64,000 nt of DNA from Sinonovacula constricta (taxonomy: Eukaryota > Mollusca > Bivalvia > Cardiida > Solecurtidae). The notes below the pieces were generated by a model. That model was not told where the DNA came from and searched no databases. It was given only the letters and a program-made list of their open reading frames with translations. Numbering within the stretch: position 1 is the first letter of the stretch; each line of letters starts with the position of its first letter. Where the stretch lies: assembly GCA_007844125.1 (NCBI GenBank), contig CM017572.1:29624508-29688507 (forward strand), read 5' to 3'. Shown here in pieces: positions 28,501 through 40,716 of this stretch. The position numbers and the translations under genes were made by a program.

Positions 28501-31500
28501 TCTCAACTGAAAGCTTATCTGGATTCTAGCACAGGCGCAATATGTTAGCACAATACTTTAACTTAACCTTGACTGGAATATACAATTTAAGTTACCCCAG
28601 CAATTAATCAATTCAACCAAAGATCAATTCAAACTGCTATATCTTCTTATTACATGCTGAAACATAAAATTGAAAATGCAGTCTAAATACAAATGGAACG
28701 GAAAAACACAAACGCAATAAAATTTCTCTAGTACAACAAGTTAAAAGACGCCTTCCATTCCGATCGACGGTGTTGAATAAAAGCTGTCAACGTGTGCTTA
28801 CAATAACTTTACTAAAATGAAGTTACCTGGTTGTGAACTCCACACACATAAAGATCAGTTTACAGTGAGGAATATTGGCAATATCAGCATGTGAGTTGAT
28901 TAAATGTCTCCTGACTGGGGTATCTTGAAGTGGCTGACTCAACTGTCTCATAAGTCCATCGACGAGTGTGCGGTTAAAGGACTCATTCGTCTGTCCATAG
29001 CTGATGACACAAATGGTGTTGCTGAGAGGAGGATTATTCGGCACTCGTTCAATGACAGACAGCCTCGGCTAAAAGGAATTACAACTACTTGAGAAAAATA
29101 GTAAATGTTGTTCAAGGTTTGGACACAGCTTTAAAATTGACATTCACTTTTTTAATGCGTTAAACAATAGAAATATGTCACAGTGTAATACTAATCTGTC
29201 TTTTAAACAATTAATTTATTGTCGGCACTCGGTTGATATTGCTCAAAATGAAAATATTGATACATATCAACATTGCAAAAGGTGTGGGAACATTATTGGA
29301 TATATCATATTTGATGATATTAAATTGAGTTTTGATTGATACACCTCTTTCATGTACATATTCAAGTTTAACTAAATTCCCAGCGTAACAAAAGTTGGTG
29401 CGTTTAATTGGACTGATTACTGCACAGCATTTAACCTCCTTACAATATTTATCTACAGCTAGCTTAAAGCTAATCTATATAATAGTTTTCATGTAATCTT
29501 CTGGAGACGAAAAGATGAGCCAAGGGAGAAAATTCAAATCTTAAAAAAAGTTTAACGTTGTGGTTTGTGCACACTGTATTTCTACTTGTCACAACCTTTC
29601 TAGTCTCCAAGTTTGAAGGCAATATTTATAACATTTGTGTGTTATGCTCCGGACTAAAGCACACGACCGGATGACCGGATAGACTGACGGATGTTTAAAT
29701 GCAGCACTTCAAGACATTGTCAGTGTCGTACTTTTAATTTTAGGCCATTATTGATATGCGATTTATTAAACAGTGAAATATATTTTAATGAGATATCAAA
29801 AATAACAGAGATTATACAAAGAGGGCGTGTGCCTACATTTGTCCCGGATCCATGTCTTGGTGTGTTGCCATGATGGTCAAATAACATGCGGTTACAGATG
29901 ATCCAAATGCCGATGATCAGGGCAAACACTGTTATAGTGAGAAACACCACGAGATTCAGCATGACACCTGCAACAGCAGTGTAAAATTTCAAAAGTGTGT
30001 CTCTCATTTTATCAGAAGCTATTTTTCTTACCTGATTTTTAAACTAATAACGTAAAAGTACTACATATACTGTAAGCTAATGAAAAGATCAAGGCATGAT
30101 ACTACGTTTATTGATAAATAAACATGGTATTTGTTGGACAAATATTTTCCCAAGCTTAAAGCATAAAGGAATCAGTTAATTGCTTATTGACCGACAGGTA
30201 CAGGTGCATACAACGTGATATTGCACTCAATAAAAATTCGACAACATCAAGTTCCGAGAGCTATGCAATTAAGGTTTAAATCCGCTGTATGCATAGTATA
30301 TGCTAAGAAATACTAAACACATAAGTTACTAGGGCTACAGAACATTTTGGTTTATATTGTTAGAGACGATTTGAATTAACAGTATTAAATGTAAATTGTG
30401 TTCCATGTGCCTAGTGGGTTTGTGCTGAATTCCAACACAAACATTCAATAATAAACAAAGATATCCAATTAACAGAAGACTAACTTTAAATACTGGGGTT
30501 GACTCCTCCTTTTGCGTGACTTTAATACACCTGGTTTGCTGCGTGAATACCATCATAGTTCTGCATGTTATAGGTATATAGTTTATACAATATATTAAGA
30601 ATCTGTTTCGCAGTGATAGAAAATTGTATTGCCGTACGAAAGCTACATAGTTTGGATCACAAAGGCATTTTTTATCATTGCTTTTATAGTTTGCTTCTTA
30701 ATTCATCGATAAAGTAATTGTGACTTTTAAACTCGACATAGATGAACTACAATAATATGGCTGCTAGATTATCATGGCTTTGTATTAGATGTTTTGACCA
30801 CAATAACCAGAATTACATTAAACAACTATAACTTATTCAGCATAGTGTATTGTTAACGATTGAGTCTGACATATTTTATTATGATACACTTGCACGCCAG
30901 ATATAGATTGCAATAGTTTAGTTACAATCCCTCAGCATATTCGAATCATGGTTTGAGTCTCAACCAGTGGAAGTACATACCAAATCATGTCCTCCAATTT
31001 TGGTGGCTTTAAATGGGGAAAAGGATAAGGATAATTCAAATCTTAATACAGCAGCAAAATATGTAATGGTGACAAGTGTGTCAATTTCAAATAAGGTGTT
31101 AATTGTAACACATGCTTACTTTTGTTGAAGGCATTGTCTTTCAAAAAAGCAACTATTTCATCAGTATTTCTAACTTCATTTTGTAGCACTGTCGTGGCTT
31201 CTTCAGCTTTTTTTGTTATTTCTTCTATTTCCTTTATTTTGTCATTTATTTTGCTTACTTCTTTATTGCTTTCTTGTATTGTTTTCTTAACATTATTTTC
31301 TTGTTGGTGTAACTTTTAAATCAGTCCTTGTATTTGATATGTCAGTATTCACCTGCTTAATTAGTTCTCCATGTTCAATCAATTTATCACTGTTTTGATC
31401 TATTTTTCTTCCTATTTCCTCGAACTGTCCAGTATTACTTTTTGTCATTGTTTTAAAACTTTTTTCCAGTTCACCAAATTTCTCATTTAAATTATCCACA

Positions 31501-32039
31501 CGTCTGGTAGCTTCATCTAAAGTCATTAATTTTGAAAAAATATCGTCTGGCATCGTTTTAACTTTTTCGATTTCATTTCTTAAATCCCTTATGGCCTCTT
31601 TCATTGTCATGAGCTCTTTAGTTGCATAACTGTTGTCTATGGTAGACACTGGATGTACTTGACCCCATCGAAGATAGACTTTCATGAAGAGTACACACAC
31701 GATTACAGTAACTATTACGTTAATTATGGGGATCCATAATTGGTTTGTCCTGAAATCAGACAAAAAAGACCTTGATACATAGGGATAACAATTTACAATC
31801 ATGAATAAAATGTAATGAAAAACAAAAGCCGGAAATATTAGAATATTAAATTGTGGTCTTACATAGCGGGACAATATTTAACAGAAACGGCATCGATTGA
31901 ATGGACAGTATGGTATACAATGTACTCACTAAGCTAACTAGGCCGCTTGTAAAGCCATTATTTTTCTTGCTCACATGCCTTTATACCCAGTTAACAATAC
32001 AGTACATAATTGAATGTCTATGAGCGTAGAAATAAAGGT

Positions 32040-32290
32040 ATCCGACTGATCAAATCAATAAGAAAATACGACAAAGTCCTATGAGCATTGCAACATATAC
32101 ACAAATTTAAAAAGGCAAAGGACAAAGGTGTTCACATGCAAGCCAAATATAAAAGTAAGAACACATTTGTGATAAGTCATCAAACAACAAAAGCAAACCC
32201 AAACGTTACCGCCTTGGAATGGTCAGGCGACAAATGGGAATAACGGGGATGCTTAGGCTAGCTTTACAGAGCTCTACTCTCACACTGCCT
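32040..32290 (-). repeat. Dispersed repeat of unknown class (reverse copy)
   Basis: The reverse complement carries CATAGGACTTTGTCG, TTGCATGTGAACACC, TTTGCTTTTGTTG and AGAGCTCTGTAAAG in the order seen at 28230-28500. It lies about 170 bp outside copy C. Confidence 0.5.
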
Positions 32291-32299
32291 GTGAGGTTT

Positions 32300-34130
32300 C
32301 TCAAATTGCCTACTTATATTAGTGAGTATAAGGCCGAACTTAATCTGTCAATAATAAGAAATTGTTGATCACATAATAAGTCGACTACGGACAGTTTAAT
32401 GGAATTTGCCAAACACAACGTCCCCATTTTTCTTTAGCGGGCCTACCAGTCGTCCATGTCTGTTCGCGACTTAGATTTCTCAATCCTATTAGCTTCGGTC
32501 ATGTCATATTGCTCGCCGACTGAGTATTCGGATCGGGAACTGAAGTAAAGCAAGTCAACATAAAGATCGACTGAAACAGGGAGGTAAAAACAACCAGGCG
32601 TATTGAACACAAAATACATAATACAAAAGAAGTTTCAGTTTGAATAAGCGACAATTACAGGACAGGACCGTACTTTATCCACCAGTAATCAATATACATG
32701 TGCAGTATGTATTTCATTACTAGGTCGATAGCTAATGATTTCCCTCATTCACTTGGTGCTAAAATGCCTTTCTTTTGTGAAGGATTGATATATGCATTAA
32801 TTTTATTGTTCTTTACTCGAATGCTCACAGTTTATTAAGTATTCTATTGGTTTATTCAGCTTTATTTAATATGAATTACCTTGCCTGTAGATAATATTTG
32901 TTTATCTTTAACTTAACTATAGAACAGCTTAATCTAGAAGTGCCATTGTTTTACCATAACCCTGGTCATTTACCTCGTGACGTAGATAAACAGAAGACTT
33001 AAATATATCATGGACATGGAAAAGTTTATTTAGATTTCATTTTATGCATGTCTGTTTTCAGTTAATGAGCTGTAATTGTCTGTTAAAGGTACATGCAATG
33101 TGGGATTAGAATGTTATCACAATACCGTTTACTTTCCTGCTTCCGGTTGACCAAGCCCCGGTTTAAAGAGACAAAAGATAACAACAATACAAATGACATG
33201 AGACAGAACTTAATCGACTAATGTCACTCGTTGCAACTTTAACATTTGAATGGCAGTAAAAGCGTTTGTCTATTTGTCTGTATTTGTGATCCATTACATT
33301 ACCCTGTGTGCTTGGGAATGCCATATGTTTTTTTCTTTCTTGTCGTTTCGTATTTGCTTTCCAGCCTTTGTTTGTTACTATTTGCATAGAGTACAGTCTT
33401 TTATTAATGATCTAATTCGAAACAAACATTATCCGCTTATAATCATACTTATGAAGATTATTATTTAGTGCTGTTGGTTTGTTTCTCAAATAAAACATTT
33501 CGTCGCAGAAATAACTATAAATAAAAGCATTTCCCATTCTACATGTTCTGTAGGCGTCGTGCTTGTTTAGCCAATATTTAGGATCGTGATCAAAAGATCA
33601 GCGCGATATACAGGTCTTTCCAGTTGAGTATGTCAGTATATGTATGAATATGATACCAACAAACCAACTGGCTGCTGACAAGAAAAAAATAATATATTAC
33701 GACTTATTGACAATTGTTACATGATATATGAATTTATTTACAGTTAACACGTAATAAAATATGCTAAGTTATTAATTGTGTAATATACAGTAATTAGTTT
33801 AGGATATATATTTGAATTAATAATTGTGTTCTATGTTTTTATCATTCTAATAGATAATAAGAAAGGAATCTATCAAAATTTCCTCAGATATTTAAATTTA
33901 ATCCATCTCTAGACAGTCAAACAGGGTAAATGGGTAACATTGTGCAACTCTTCTTATACGTTATAACAATTATAAGAATAAAACAGGTTTTAAAGTAAAG
34001 AACTGTGTTTTATATAGTATTCATCATAAAATTGACAATCACATTTTATATAAAAGAACATTGGAATTATAATATAATATGATGTATTTATGTGTTATAA
34101 TTTATCTTGTTTTAGCTAGCACACCTGCTT
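32300..34130. other. No gene seen
   Basis: AT-rich sequence between copy C and the 15-bp minisatellite. Short open frames have no recognisable content. Confidence 0.45.
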
Positions 34131-34131
34131 T

Positions 34132-37100
34132 AGGCATATTTTTTTCTTTATGATATTTTAATGTTAATCAACTGGTAAGAATAGCCGATATTGGAAACAA
34201 GAACAATGGATGTAGATCAATTGGTAGTAGACCAAATGAGAATAGACCAAATGGGAGTAGACTAAATGAGAAAAGACCAAATGGATGTAGACCAAATGAG
34301 AATAGACCGAATGGATGTAGACCAAATGGGAGTAGACCAAATGAGAATAGACCAAATGAGAGAAGATCAAATGATAATAGACCAACTCAGAGTAGACCAA
34401 ATGAGAGTAGATCAAATGGGAGTAGACCAAATGGGTGTACGCCAAATGGGTGTAGACCAAATGAGTGTAGGCCAAATGAGAATAGACTAAATGTGAGTAT
34501 ACCAAATGAGAATAGACCAAATGGGAGTAGATTAAATGGGTGTAGACCCATTGAGAATAGACCAAGTCGGGTAGACCAAATGGGAGTAGACTAAATGATA
34601 ATAGACCAAATGGGAGTAGACCAAATGGGAGTAGACCAAATGAGAATAGACCAATTGGATGTAGATCAAATGGGAGTAGAGCAAACGGGAGAAGACCAAA
34701 TGGGAGTAGATCAAATGGGAGTAGACCAAATGAGAATAGACCAAATGGAAGTAGACTAAATGAGAATAGACCAAATGGGAGTAGACTAAATGAGAATAGA
34801 CTAAATGGATGTAGACCAAATGGGAGTAGACCAAATGAGAATAGACCAATTGGGAGTAGACCAAATGAAAATATACCAAATGGGAGTAGACCAAATGGGA
34901 GTAGACCAAATGAGAATTGACAAAATGGGAGTAGACTAAATGAGAATATACCAAATGGGAGTAGACTAAATAGGAGTAGACCAAATGGGAGTAAACTAAA
35001 TGAGAAAAGACCCAATGTGACTAGACCAAATGAGAATAGACCAAATGGATGTAGACGAAATGGGAGTAGAGCAAATGGGAGTAGATCAAATTGTAGTAGA
35101 CCAAATGAGAATAGACCAAATGGAGAATACCAACTGGGAGTAGACCAAATGGGAGAAGACTAAATGAGAATAGACCAAATGGGAGTAGATCAAATTAGAA
35201 TAGACAAAGGGGGAGTTTACCAACTGGGAGTAGACCAAATGGGAGTAGACTAAATGAGAATAAACCAAATGGGAGTAGACTAAATCGGTGTAGACCAATT
35301 GAAAATAGACCAAGTGGGGTAGACCAAATGGGAGTAGGTCAAATGGATGTAGACCAATTGAGAATAGACCAAGTGGGATAGACCAAATGGAAATAGATTA
35401 AATGTGTGTAGATTAAATGGGTGTAGACCAATTAAGAATAGACTAAGTGGGTTAGACCAATTGGAGTAGACTAAATCGGTGTAGATTAAATGGACGTAGA
35501 CCAATTAAGAATAGACCAAGTGGGGTAGACTAAATGGGAGTAGACTAAATAGGAGCAGACCAAATGGGAGTAGACTAAAAGAGAATATGCCAATTGGAGT
35601 AGACTAAATGGGAGTAGACCAAATGAGAATAGACCAAATGGATGTAGACCAAATAAGAATAGACTAAATGGGAGTAGACCAAATGAGAATATACCACATG
35701 GGAGTAGACTAAATGGGAGTAGACCAAATGGGAGTAAACTAAATGAGAAAAGACCCAATGGGACTAGACCAAATGAGAATATACCAAATGGATGTAGACG
35801 AAATGGGAGTAGAGCAAATGGGAGTAGATCAAATTGTAGTAGACCAAATGAGAATAGACCAAATGGGAGAATACCAACTGGGAGTAGACCAAATGGGAGA
35901 AGACTAAATGAGAATAGACCAAATGGGAGTAGATCAAATTAGAATAGACAAAGGGGGAGTTTACCAACTGGGAGTAGACCAAATGGGAGTAGACTAAATG
36001 AGAATAAACCAAATGGGAGTAGACTAAATCGGTGTAGACCAATTGAAAATAGACCAAGTTGGGTAGACCAAATGGGAGTTGGTGAAATGGATGTAGACCA
36101 ATTGAGAATAGACCAAGTGGGATAGACCAAATGGAAGTAGATTAAATGTGTGTAGATTAAATGGGTGTAGACCAATTAAGAATAGACTAAGTGGGGTAGA
36201 CCAATTGGAGTAGACTAAATCGGTGTAGATTAAATGGACGTAGACCAATTAAGAATAGACCAAGTGGGGTAGACTAAATGGGAGTAGACTAAATAGGAGC
36301 AGACCAAATGGGAGTAGACTAAAAGAGAATATGCCAATTGGAGTAGACTAAATGGGAGTAGACCAAATGAGAATAGACCAAATGGATGTAGACCAAATAA
36401 GAATAGACTAAATGGGAGTAGATCAAATGAGAATATACCAAATGGGAGTAGACTAAATGGGAGTAGACCAAATGGATGTAGATCAAATGGGAGTAAAGCA
36501 ATTGAGCGTAGATAAAATGGGTGTACACCAAATGAGAATAGACCAAGTAGGGTAAAACAAAGAATATATCAAATTGAGGGGTGTGTACATCAAATTTGAG
36601 TAGACCATATGGAGTTAGATCAAGACCAAATACGAATACATCAAATGAGAATAGACCAAATGGGTGTAAACCAAATGGGAGTAGACCAACCATAGGCATA
36701 TTTTTTTCTTTATGATACTTTAATGTTAATCGATTGTTAAGAATTGCCGATATAGGAAACAAGAGTAGACGAAATGGATGTAGATCAATTGGGAGTAGAC
36801 CAAATGAGAATAGATCAAATGGTAGTAGACCAAATGAGAATAGACCAAATAAGAATTGATCAATTATGAGGATACCAAATGAGAATAAATCAAATGGGAG
36901 TAGAACAAATGAGAATAGACCAAATGGGAAAAGACCAAATGAAACTGGATAAAATGAGAGTAGACCAAATAGGTGTAGATCAATTGGAAGTAGACCAAAT
37001 TAGAATAGATCAAATGGGAGTACACCAAATGAGAAGAGATCAAATGGGAGTAGACCAAATGAGAATAGATAAAATGGGTGTAGACCAAATGAGAATAGAC

Positions 37101-38218
37101 AAAATGGGTGTAGACCAAATGAGTTGAGACCAAATGGGAGTAGACCAAATGAGAATAGATCAAATGGGTTGTAGGCCAAATGAGAATGGACCAAATTGGA
37201 GTTGACCAAATGAGAATAGACCAAATGGGAAGTAAATCAAATGGGTGTAGATCAATTGTTAGTAGATCAAATTAGAATAGATCAAATGGGAGTAGACAAA
37301 ATGAGAATAGATCAAATTGGTGTAGACCAAATGATAATAGACTAAATGAGTGTAGACCAAATGGGTGTAGACCAAATGAGAATAGACCAAATGGATGTAG
37401 ACCAAATGGGTGTAGACCAAATGATAATAGATCAAATGGGAATAGACCAGATGAGAATAGATCAAATGGGAGTAGACCAAATGAGAACAGACCAAATGGG
37501 AGTAGACCAAATAAGAACAGACCAAATGGGAAGTAAATCAAATGGGTGTAGATCAATTGTTAGTAGATCAAATTAGAATAGATCAAATGGGAGTAGACAA
37601 AATGAGAATAGATCAAATTGGTGTAGACCAAATGATAATAGACTAAATGAGTGTAGACCAAATGGGTGTAGACCAAATGAGGGTAGACCAAATGAGAATA
37701 GAGCAAATGGGAGTAGACCAAATGGGAATAAAGCAAATGGGAGTAGACCAAATGACAATATACCAAATGGGTGTAGACCAAATGAGAATAGACCAAATGG
37801 GGTAGACTAAATAAAAATAGATCAAATGGAGGGGGCTAAATCAAATGAAGTAGACCATGTGAAGTTAAAATCAAATAGATGAAATCGGAGTAGACCAAAT
37901 GAGAATCGATCAAATGGGAGTAGACCATATGGGAGTAGACCAAATAAAAATGGATCAAATGGGAGTAGACCATATGGGAGTAGACCGAACGAGAAGTGAT
38001 CAAATGGGAGTAGATCAAATGAGAATAGACCAAATGGGTGAATACCAAATGAGAATAGACCAAATGGGGTAGACTTAAAAATAGAGCAACTGGAGGGGGC
38101 TAAATAAAAAGAAGTAGACCATGTGGAGTTAAAATCATATGGGAGAAGACCAAATGAAAATGGAATCAAATGGGAGTAGACCATATGGGAGAAGACCAAA
38201 TAAGAATAGATCAAATTA
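34132..38218. repeat. 15-bp minisatellite, about 4 kb
   Basis: Tandem 15-bp units of the type GGGAGTAGACCAAAT with alternatives GAGAATAGACCAAAT and TGTAGACCAAATGGG. Because 15 is a multiple of three, long frames stay open on both strands (pentapeptides LVYSH and FGLLP on the minus strand, QMGVD on the plus). Higher-order structure: a unique leader (AGGCATATTTTTTTCTTTAT, about 70 bp) occurs at 34132 and again at 36694; a ~743-bp segment is duplicated (around 35051 and 35794); a ~300-bp segment is duplicated near 37226 and 37527. No protein-coding role is supported. Confidence 0.9.
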
Positions 38219-38489
38219 TGAGAGTAGAATTGTTAAGAATTTCAACTTTTAAAGTTTTCGTAACATTGTATTCTGTAATATAACTCTCTGAACTTGGAAC
38301 ATTGTGTTAGAAACTATTCTACGACGACCAGAATTAGTTAAGCTGATAAGGATAGGGTAGCAAAGGTAAAACTTAGAAAAGTTTCAGAACGCCGCATCTA
38401 CTGTCCATATAGTCTATAATTACAAAGTATCGATGTCCGACTTCACTAACTGTGTTCCAGTCATTCAATATCATGTTCAATCTTATACT

Positions 38490-39872
38490 TTACCACTTTA
38501 GCTGGGAGGTCACCTTAAATGTCTTTGAATAAAGAAGATATTTTTGGAGCGTTTGAATCTGGTTTGGAAAACGATTAGTTACCACCCAGTCAACTGCCTG
38601 CTTTTTGAGGAGATAATGCAATGAAATGGGACTAATAGCTGTGAGTAAATACATATTTGTCTGTCCATTACGATGTCCAACAGATTGCCACAGTTTACTT
38701 AAATCAAATGTGCAAGCCTGAGACAATATTATGTATGCTTCTTGTGACTGTTTTGTAGATAAGACAGTAACAGGACAAATTATTCTGCTACTTCCCTTCA
38801 TTAAGCGTTGCAAATCAGACGTCCTGAAAATTGACCTATTACGTGTTTCTTAAATCTTCATAACATCTTTTTGATTGTATGTATTGAGGTTTAACTCGTA
38901 TTTTAAATTAAGATAACGATTATTTCATCAAAGCCTTGGCCATATTCAATAATAGACAAGATTGGAACAATATACACGCAAAATGTAATTTTTTTACTAG
39001 AAAATCGTCGATTTGACGAGTTTCTAAGTTTGTCAGCTGCAACTGGCTGAAGTATTGTAGGATCAAAATGCTATTACATACTCTCTATTTTCCTGCCCGT
39101 GATGGTAACTGGCTTCTCTCCGGTACGTTGTGTCTTCTTTCGGTGAGGATTTGCTACGCTTCATGGTCATTTGTCCTTCCTCTCCGATGTCTTCCGATTT
39201 TTGTCTAACTAAAGCGAAACCAAAAGTTTAACGATAACCGATGAAAGACATTCCGAATCATTACGGCTAAGTTTTGACTGGAAAAAAGCCAACATCTTAA
39301 TATATATATATGAGAAAGGTTGAACAAACTTTATCTCTAACTTCACCTGACTACCGTTTTAAACAAAAGAAGGAAACAAAATGACAAGAAAATGTGATTC
39401 AGAAATACCTTCTGCTGTCAGCTGGGGACTGACCGCAGTGTTATGGGTATCGGTCGCTGTCTGCTGGGGACTGACCGCAGTGTTCTCGGTATCGGCCGCT
39501 GTCTGCTGGGGACTGACCGCAGTGTTCTGGGTATCGGCCGCTGTCAGCTTGGGATTGACCTCAGTGTTCTGAGTATCGGCCGCTGTCAGCTGGCGACTGA
39601 CCACAGTGTTCTAGATATCGGCCGCCGTCTGCTGGGGATTGACAACAGTGTTCTGAGTATCGGGCGCTGTCAGCTGGGGACTGACCACAGTGTTCTGGGT
39701 ATCAGCCGCTGTCTGCTGGGGACAGGCTACAGTCGTCTGGGTATCAGTCGCTGTCAGCTGGAGATTGGTCACAGTCGTCTGGGTATCGGTCGCTGTCGGC
39801 CTGTCCTCGCCTTTTTGCCTATTTGTTTCTATGATTTTTGACTTCACTCCTTGTTGATAAACCAGTCTATCG
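38490..39872 (-). pseudogene. 14-residue-repeat protein gene, three exons, one nonsense codon
   Basis: Minus-strand exons 39872-39409, 39208-39082 and 38823-38490. Each has a clear acceptor (ATTTCAG, GCTTTAG, ATTTTCAG) and donor (GTATTT, GTATGT), and phases agree (1, then 2), which would be unlikely by chance. The first encodes about eleven copies of a 14-residue unit close to TAADTQNTAVSPQQ; the second a charged segment (EDIGEEGQMTMKRSKSSPKED); the third about 110 residues with SRIICPVTVLS and MYLLTAISPISLHYLL, then TAA. I recognise no domain. The only lesion is TAG at 39611-39613, where the consensus has CAG (Gln) and the preceding Thr codon is also changed, so it could be a recent null allele or sequencing error. 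Upstream exons are needed (phase 2 entering). It is divergent from the IFI44-like gene. Confidence 0.6.
39412..39800. repeat. 42-bp minisatellite inside the repeat exon
   Basis: Tandem 42-bp units (14 codons) around CTGACCGCAGTGTTCTGGGT and GTATCGGCCGCTGTC. The length keeps both strands open; the minus strand is preferred as coding because it alone has flanking splice signals in phase with neighbouring exons. GC content is clearly higher than in the surroundings. Confidence 0.9.
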
Positions 39873-40667
39873 CTGAAATGGAAGCATGTACTTTTAAAAA
39901 TCGATGGCGGTGAGTTTGAAATGAATTAGATATAAAATTTATGGTATTTTTTAATTTAAGCATTTATATTAACAATAAGGAACTGATGATATAATAATTA
40001 GGCACAATAACGGAGCGCTGTTACAGTAGTTACACAATTGCCAATTTTTAAATAGACAAAGTTAACAATTACTCTATCCGTAATTTATTTGTTTGGGGAC
40101 AGATTAACATTATAATTAAACATTATTTATGTGTTATTCATGTTGAATAATCAATTTTGCCAGCTTTTTCAGCATTGAATTTACTTTTATAACAAAGATC
40201 AAATAAGAGTGAGTGAATGTTGAAGATGCAAACATTGACCAACAGAATGTGCTGTTCATAATTAGTTCAAGTACTTAAGAAACAAGAATGCCTCAACAGA
40301 CAAACGTCTACTTCCCTTCCAGTATGAACATAAAATGCAGCTTACTAACATTTCTTGAGCCTGTTTTCCATCTATCTCCATTTGCGTATTTGCAACGAAA
40401 ATGACGAACATTCTTGACAATTTTCCGCAATTTAACAAAACACTAATTTGGTGAGATCTATTCACACTTTTATTTGATGAAGTGTTGTAAATAATTGTTC
40501 ACTCAGATGGCTTTTACAAGGACTGTTCACGGAAATGTAGGACAAACAAATTACTAAAAAGCATTTCCAAACTGGCGCTTTTTATGTCAATCGTATTTTA
40601 AAGTTTCTGTGCGATAACATATTTAATTTTTATTTCAAAGCAAAGCGTGTCCGCAACTTTTGGTATC
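39873..40667. promoter_or_regulatory. Divergent intergenic region, duplicated in inverse at 12.3-13.0 kb
   Basis: Separates the minus-strand repeat-protein exons from the plus-strand IFI44-like first exon. It contains a conserved short minus-strand frame (MEIDGKQAQEML, near 40350) followed by a GTAAGC donor-like site, possibly the first exon of the repeat-protein gene, although its phase does not fit the next exon directly. The whole region matches 12300-13060 in reverse. No core promoter element is proven. Confidence 0.4.
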
Positions 40668-40716
40668 ATGGTCTGGTATCAGCAGTGGGACTGGAGTGAC
40701 CTAAATAACTACCCAG
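40668..40716 (+). CDS. IFI44-like gene, candidate first coding exon
   Basis: ATG followed by MVWYQQWDWSDLNNYPG and the donor CCAG/GTAAGTAC, ending in phase 1. It joins the P-loop exon (needs one base) to give ...NNYPDMQRVRDLLRKV. The two tryptophans ahead of the P-loop resemble the N-terminal segment of bivalve IFI44-like proteins, which makes it the preferred start. A 5' UTR exon further upstream is possible. Confidence 0.6.

Larger units (their letters stand above)
26058..31749 (-). pseudogene. Membrane/coiled-coil protein with alpha/beta C-terminal domain, copy C (nearly intact)
   Basis: Six exons on the minus strand: 31749-31120, 31006-30981 (26 nt), 30043-29837 (207 nt), 29068-28827 (242 nt), 26982-26897 (86 nt), 26263-26058 (stop). 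Junction phases are 1, 0, 0, 2, 1 and all agree. The product would run: membrane segment (IPIINVIVTVIVCVLF), coiled coil of about 150 residues, TTKIGGHDL from the microexon, second membrane segment (LVVFLTITVFALIIG), a short GSGTN linker, then an alpha/beta domain of about 175 residues ending in helix QVESLEIVMRGAL. The one lesion seen is a 5-nt deletion near 31315 (relative to copy A), which shifts the coiled-coil frame, so the copy is probably inactive or polymorphic. No start exon was identified; a donor-like CTAT/GTAAGA site lies near 31865. Function is unknown; two membrane segments suggest a membrane-bound signalling or effector protein (inference). Confidence 0.7.
24190..31870. repeat. 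Segmental duplication copy C
   Basis: Matches copy A (885-8290) nearly end to end, including the SINE in the last intron, the (TC)n tract, the dispersed repeat and all exons. It retains the ~240-bp segment (27179-27415) missing from A. It is the least damaged of the three copies. Confidence 0.85.

Noticed and set aside
34164..35015. 283-codon minus-strand frame of FGLLP/VYSHL repeats
   Set aside because: It is translation of the 15-bp minisatellite, where several frames on both strands stay open; no start context, splice sites or non-repeat domain.
39381..39841. Plus-strand frames over the 42-bp repeat
   Set aside because: The minus strand has splice signals in phase with two further exons; the plus frames are shadows caused by the 42-bp period.
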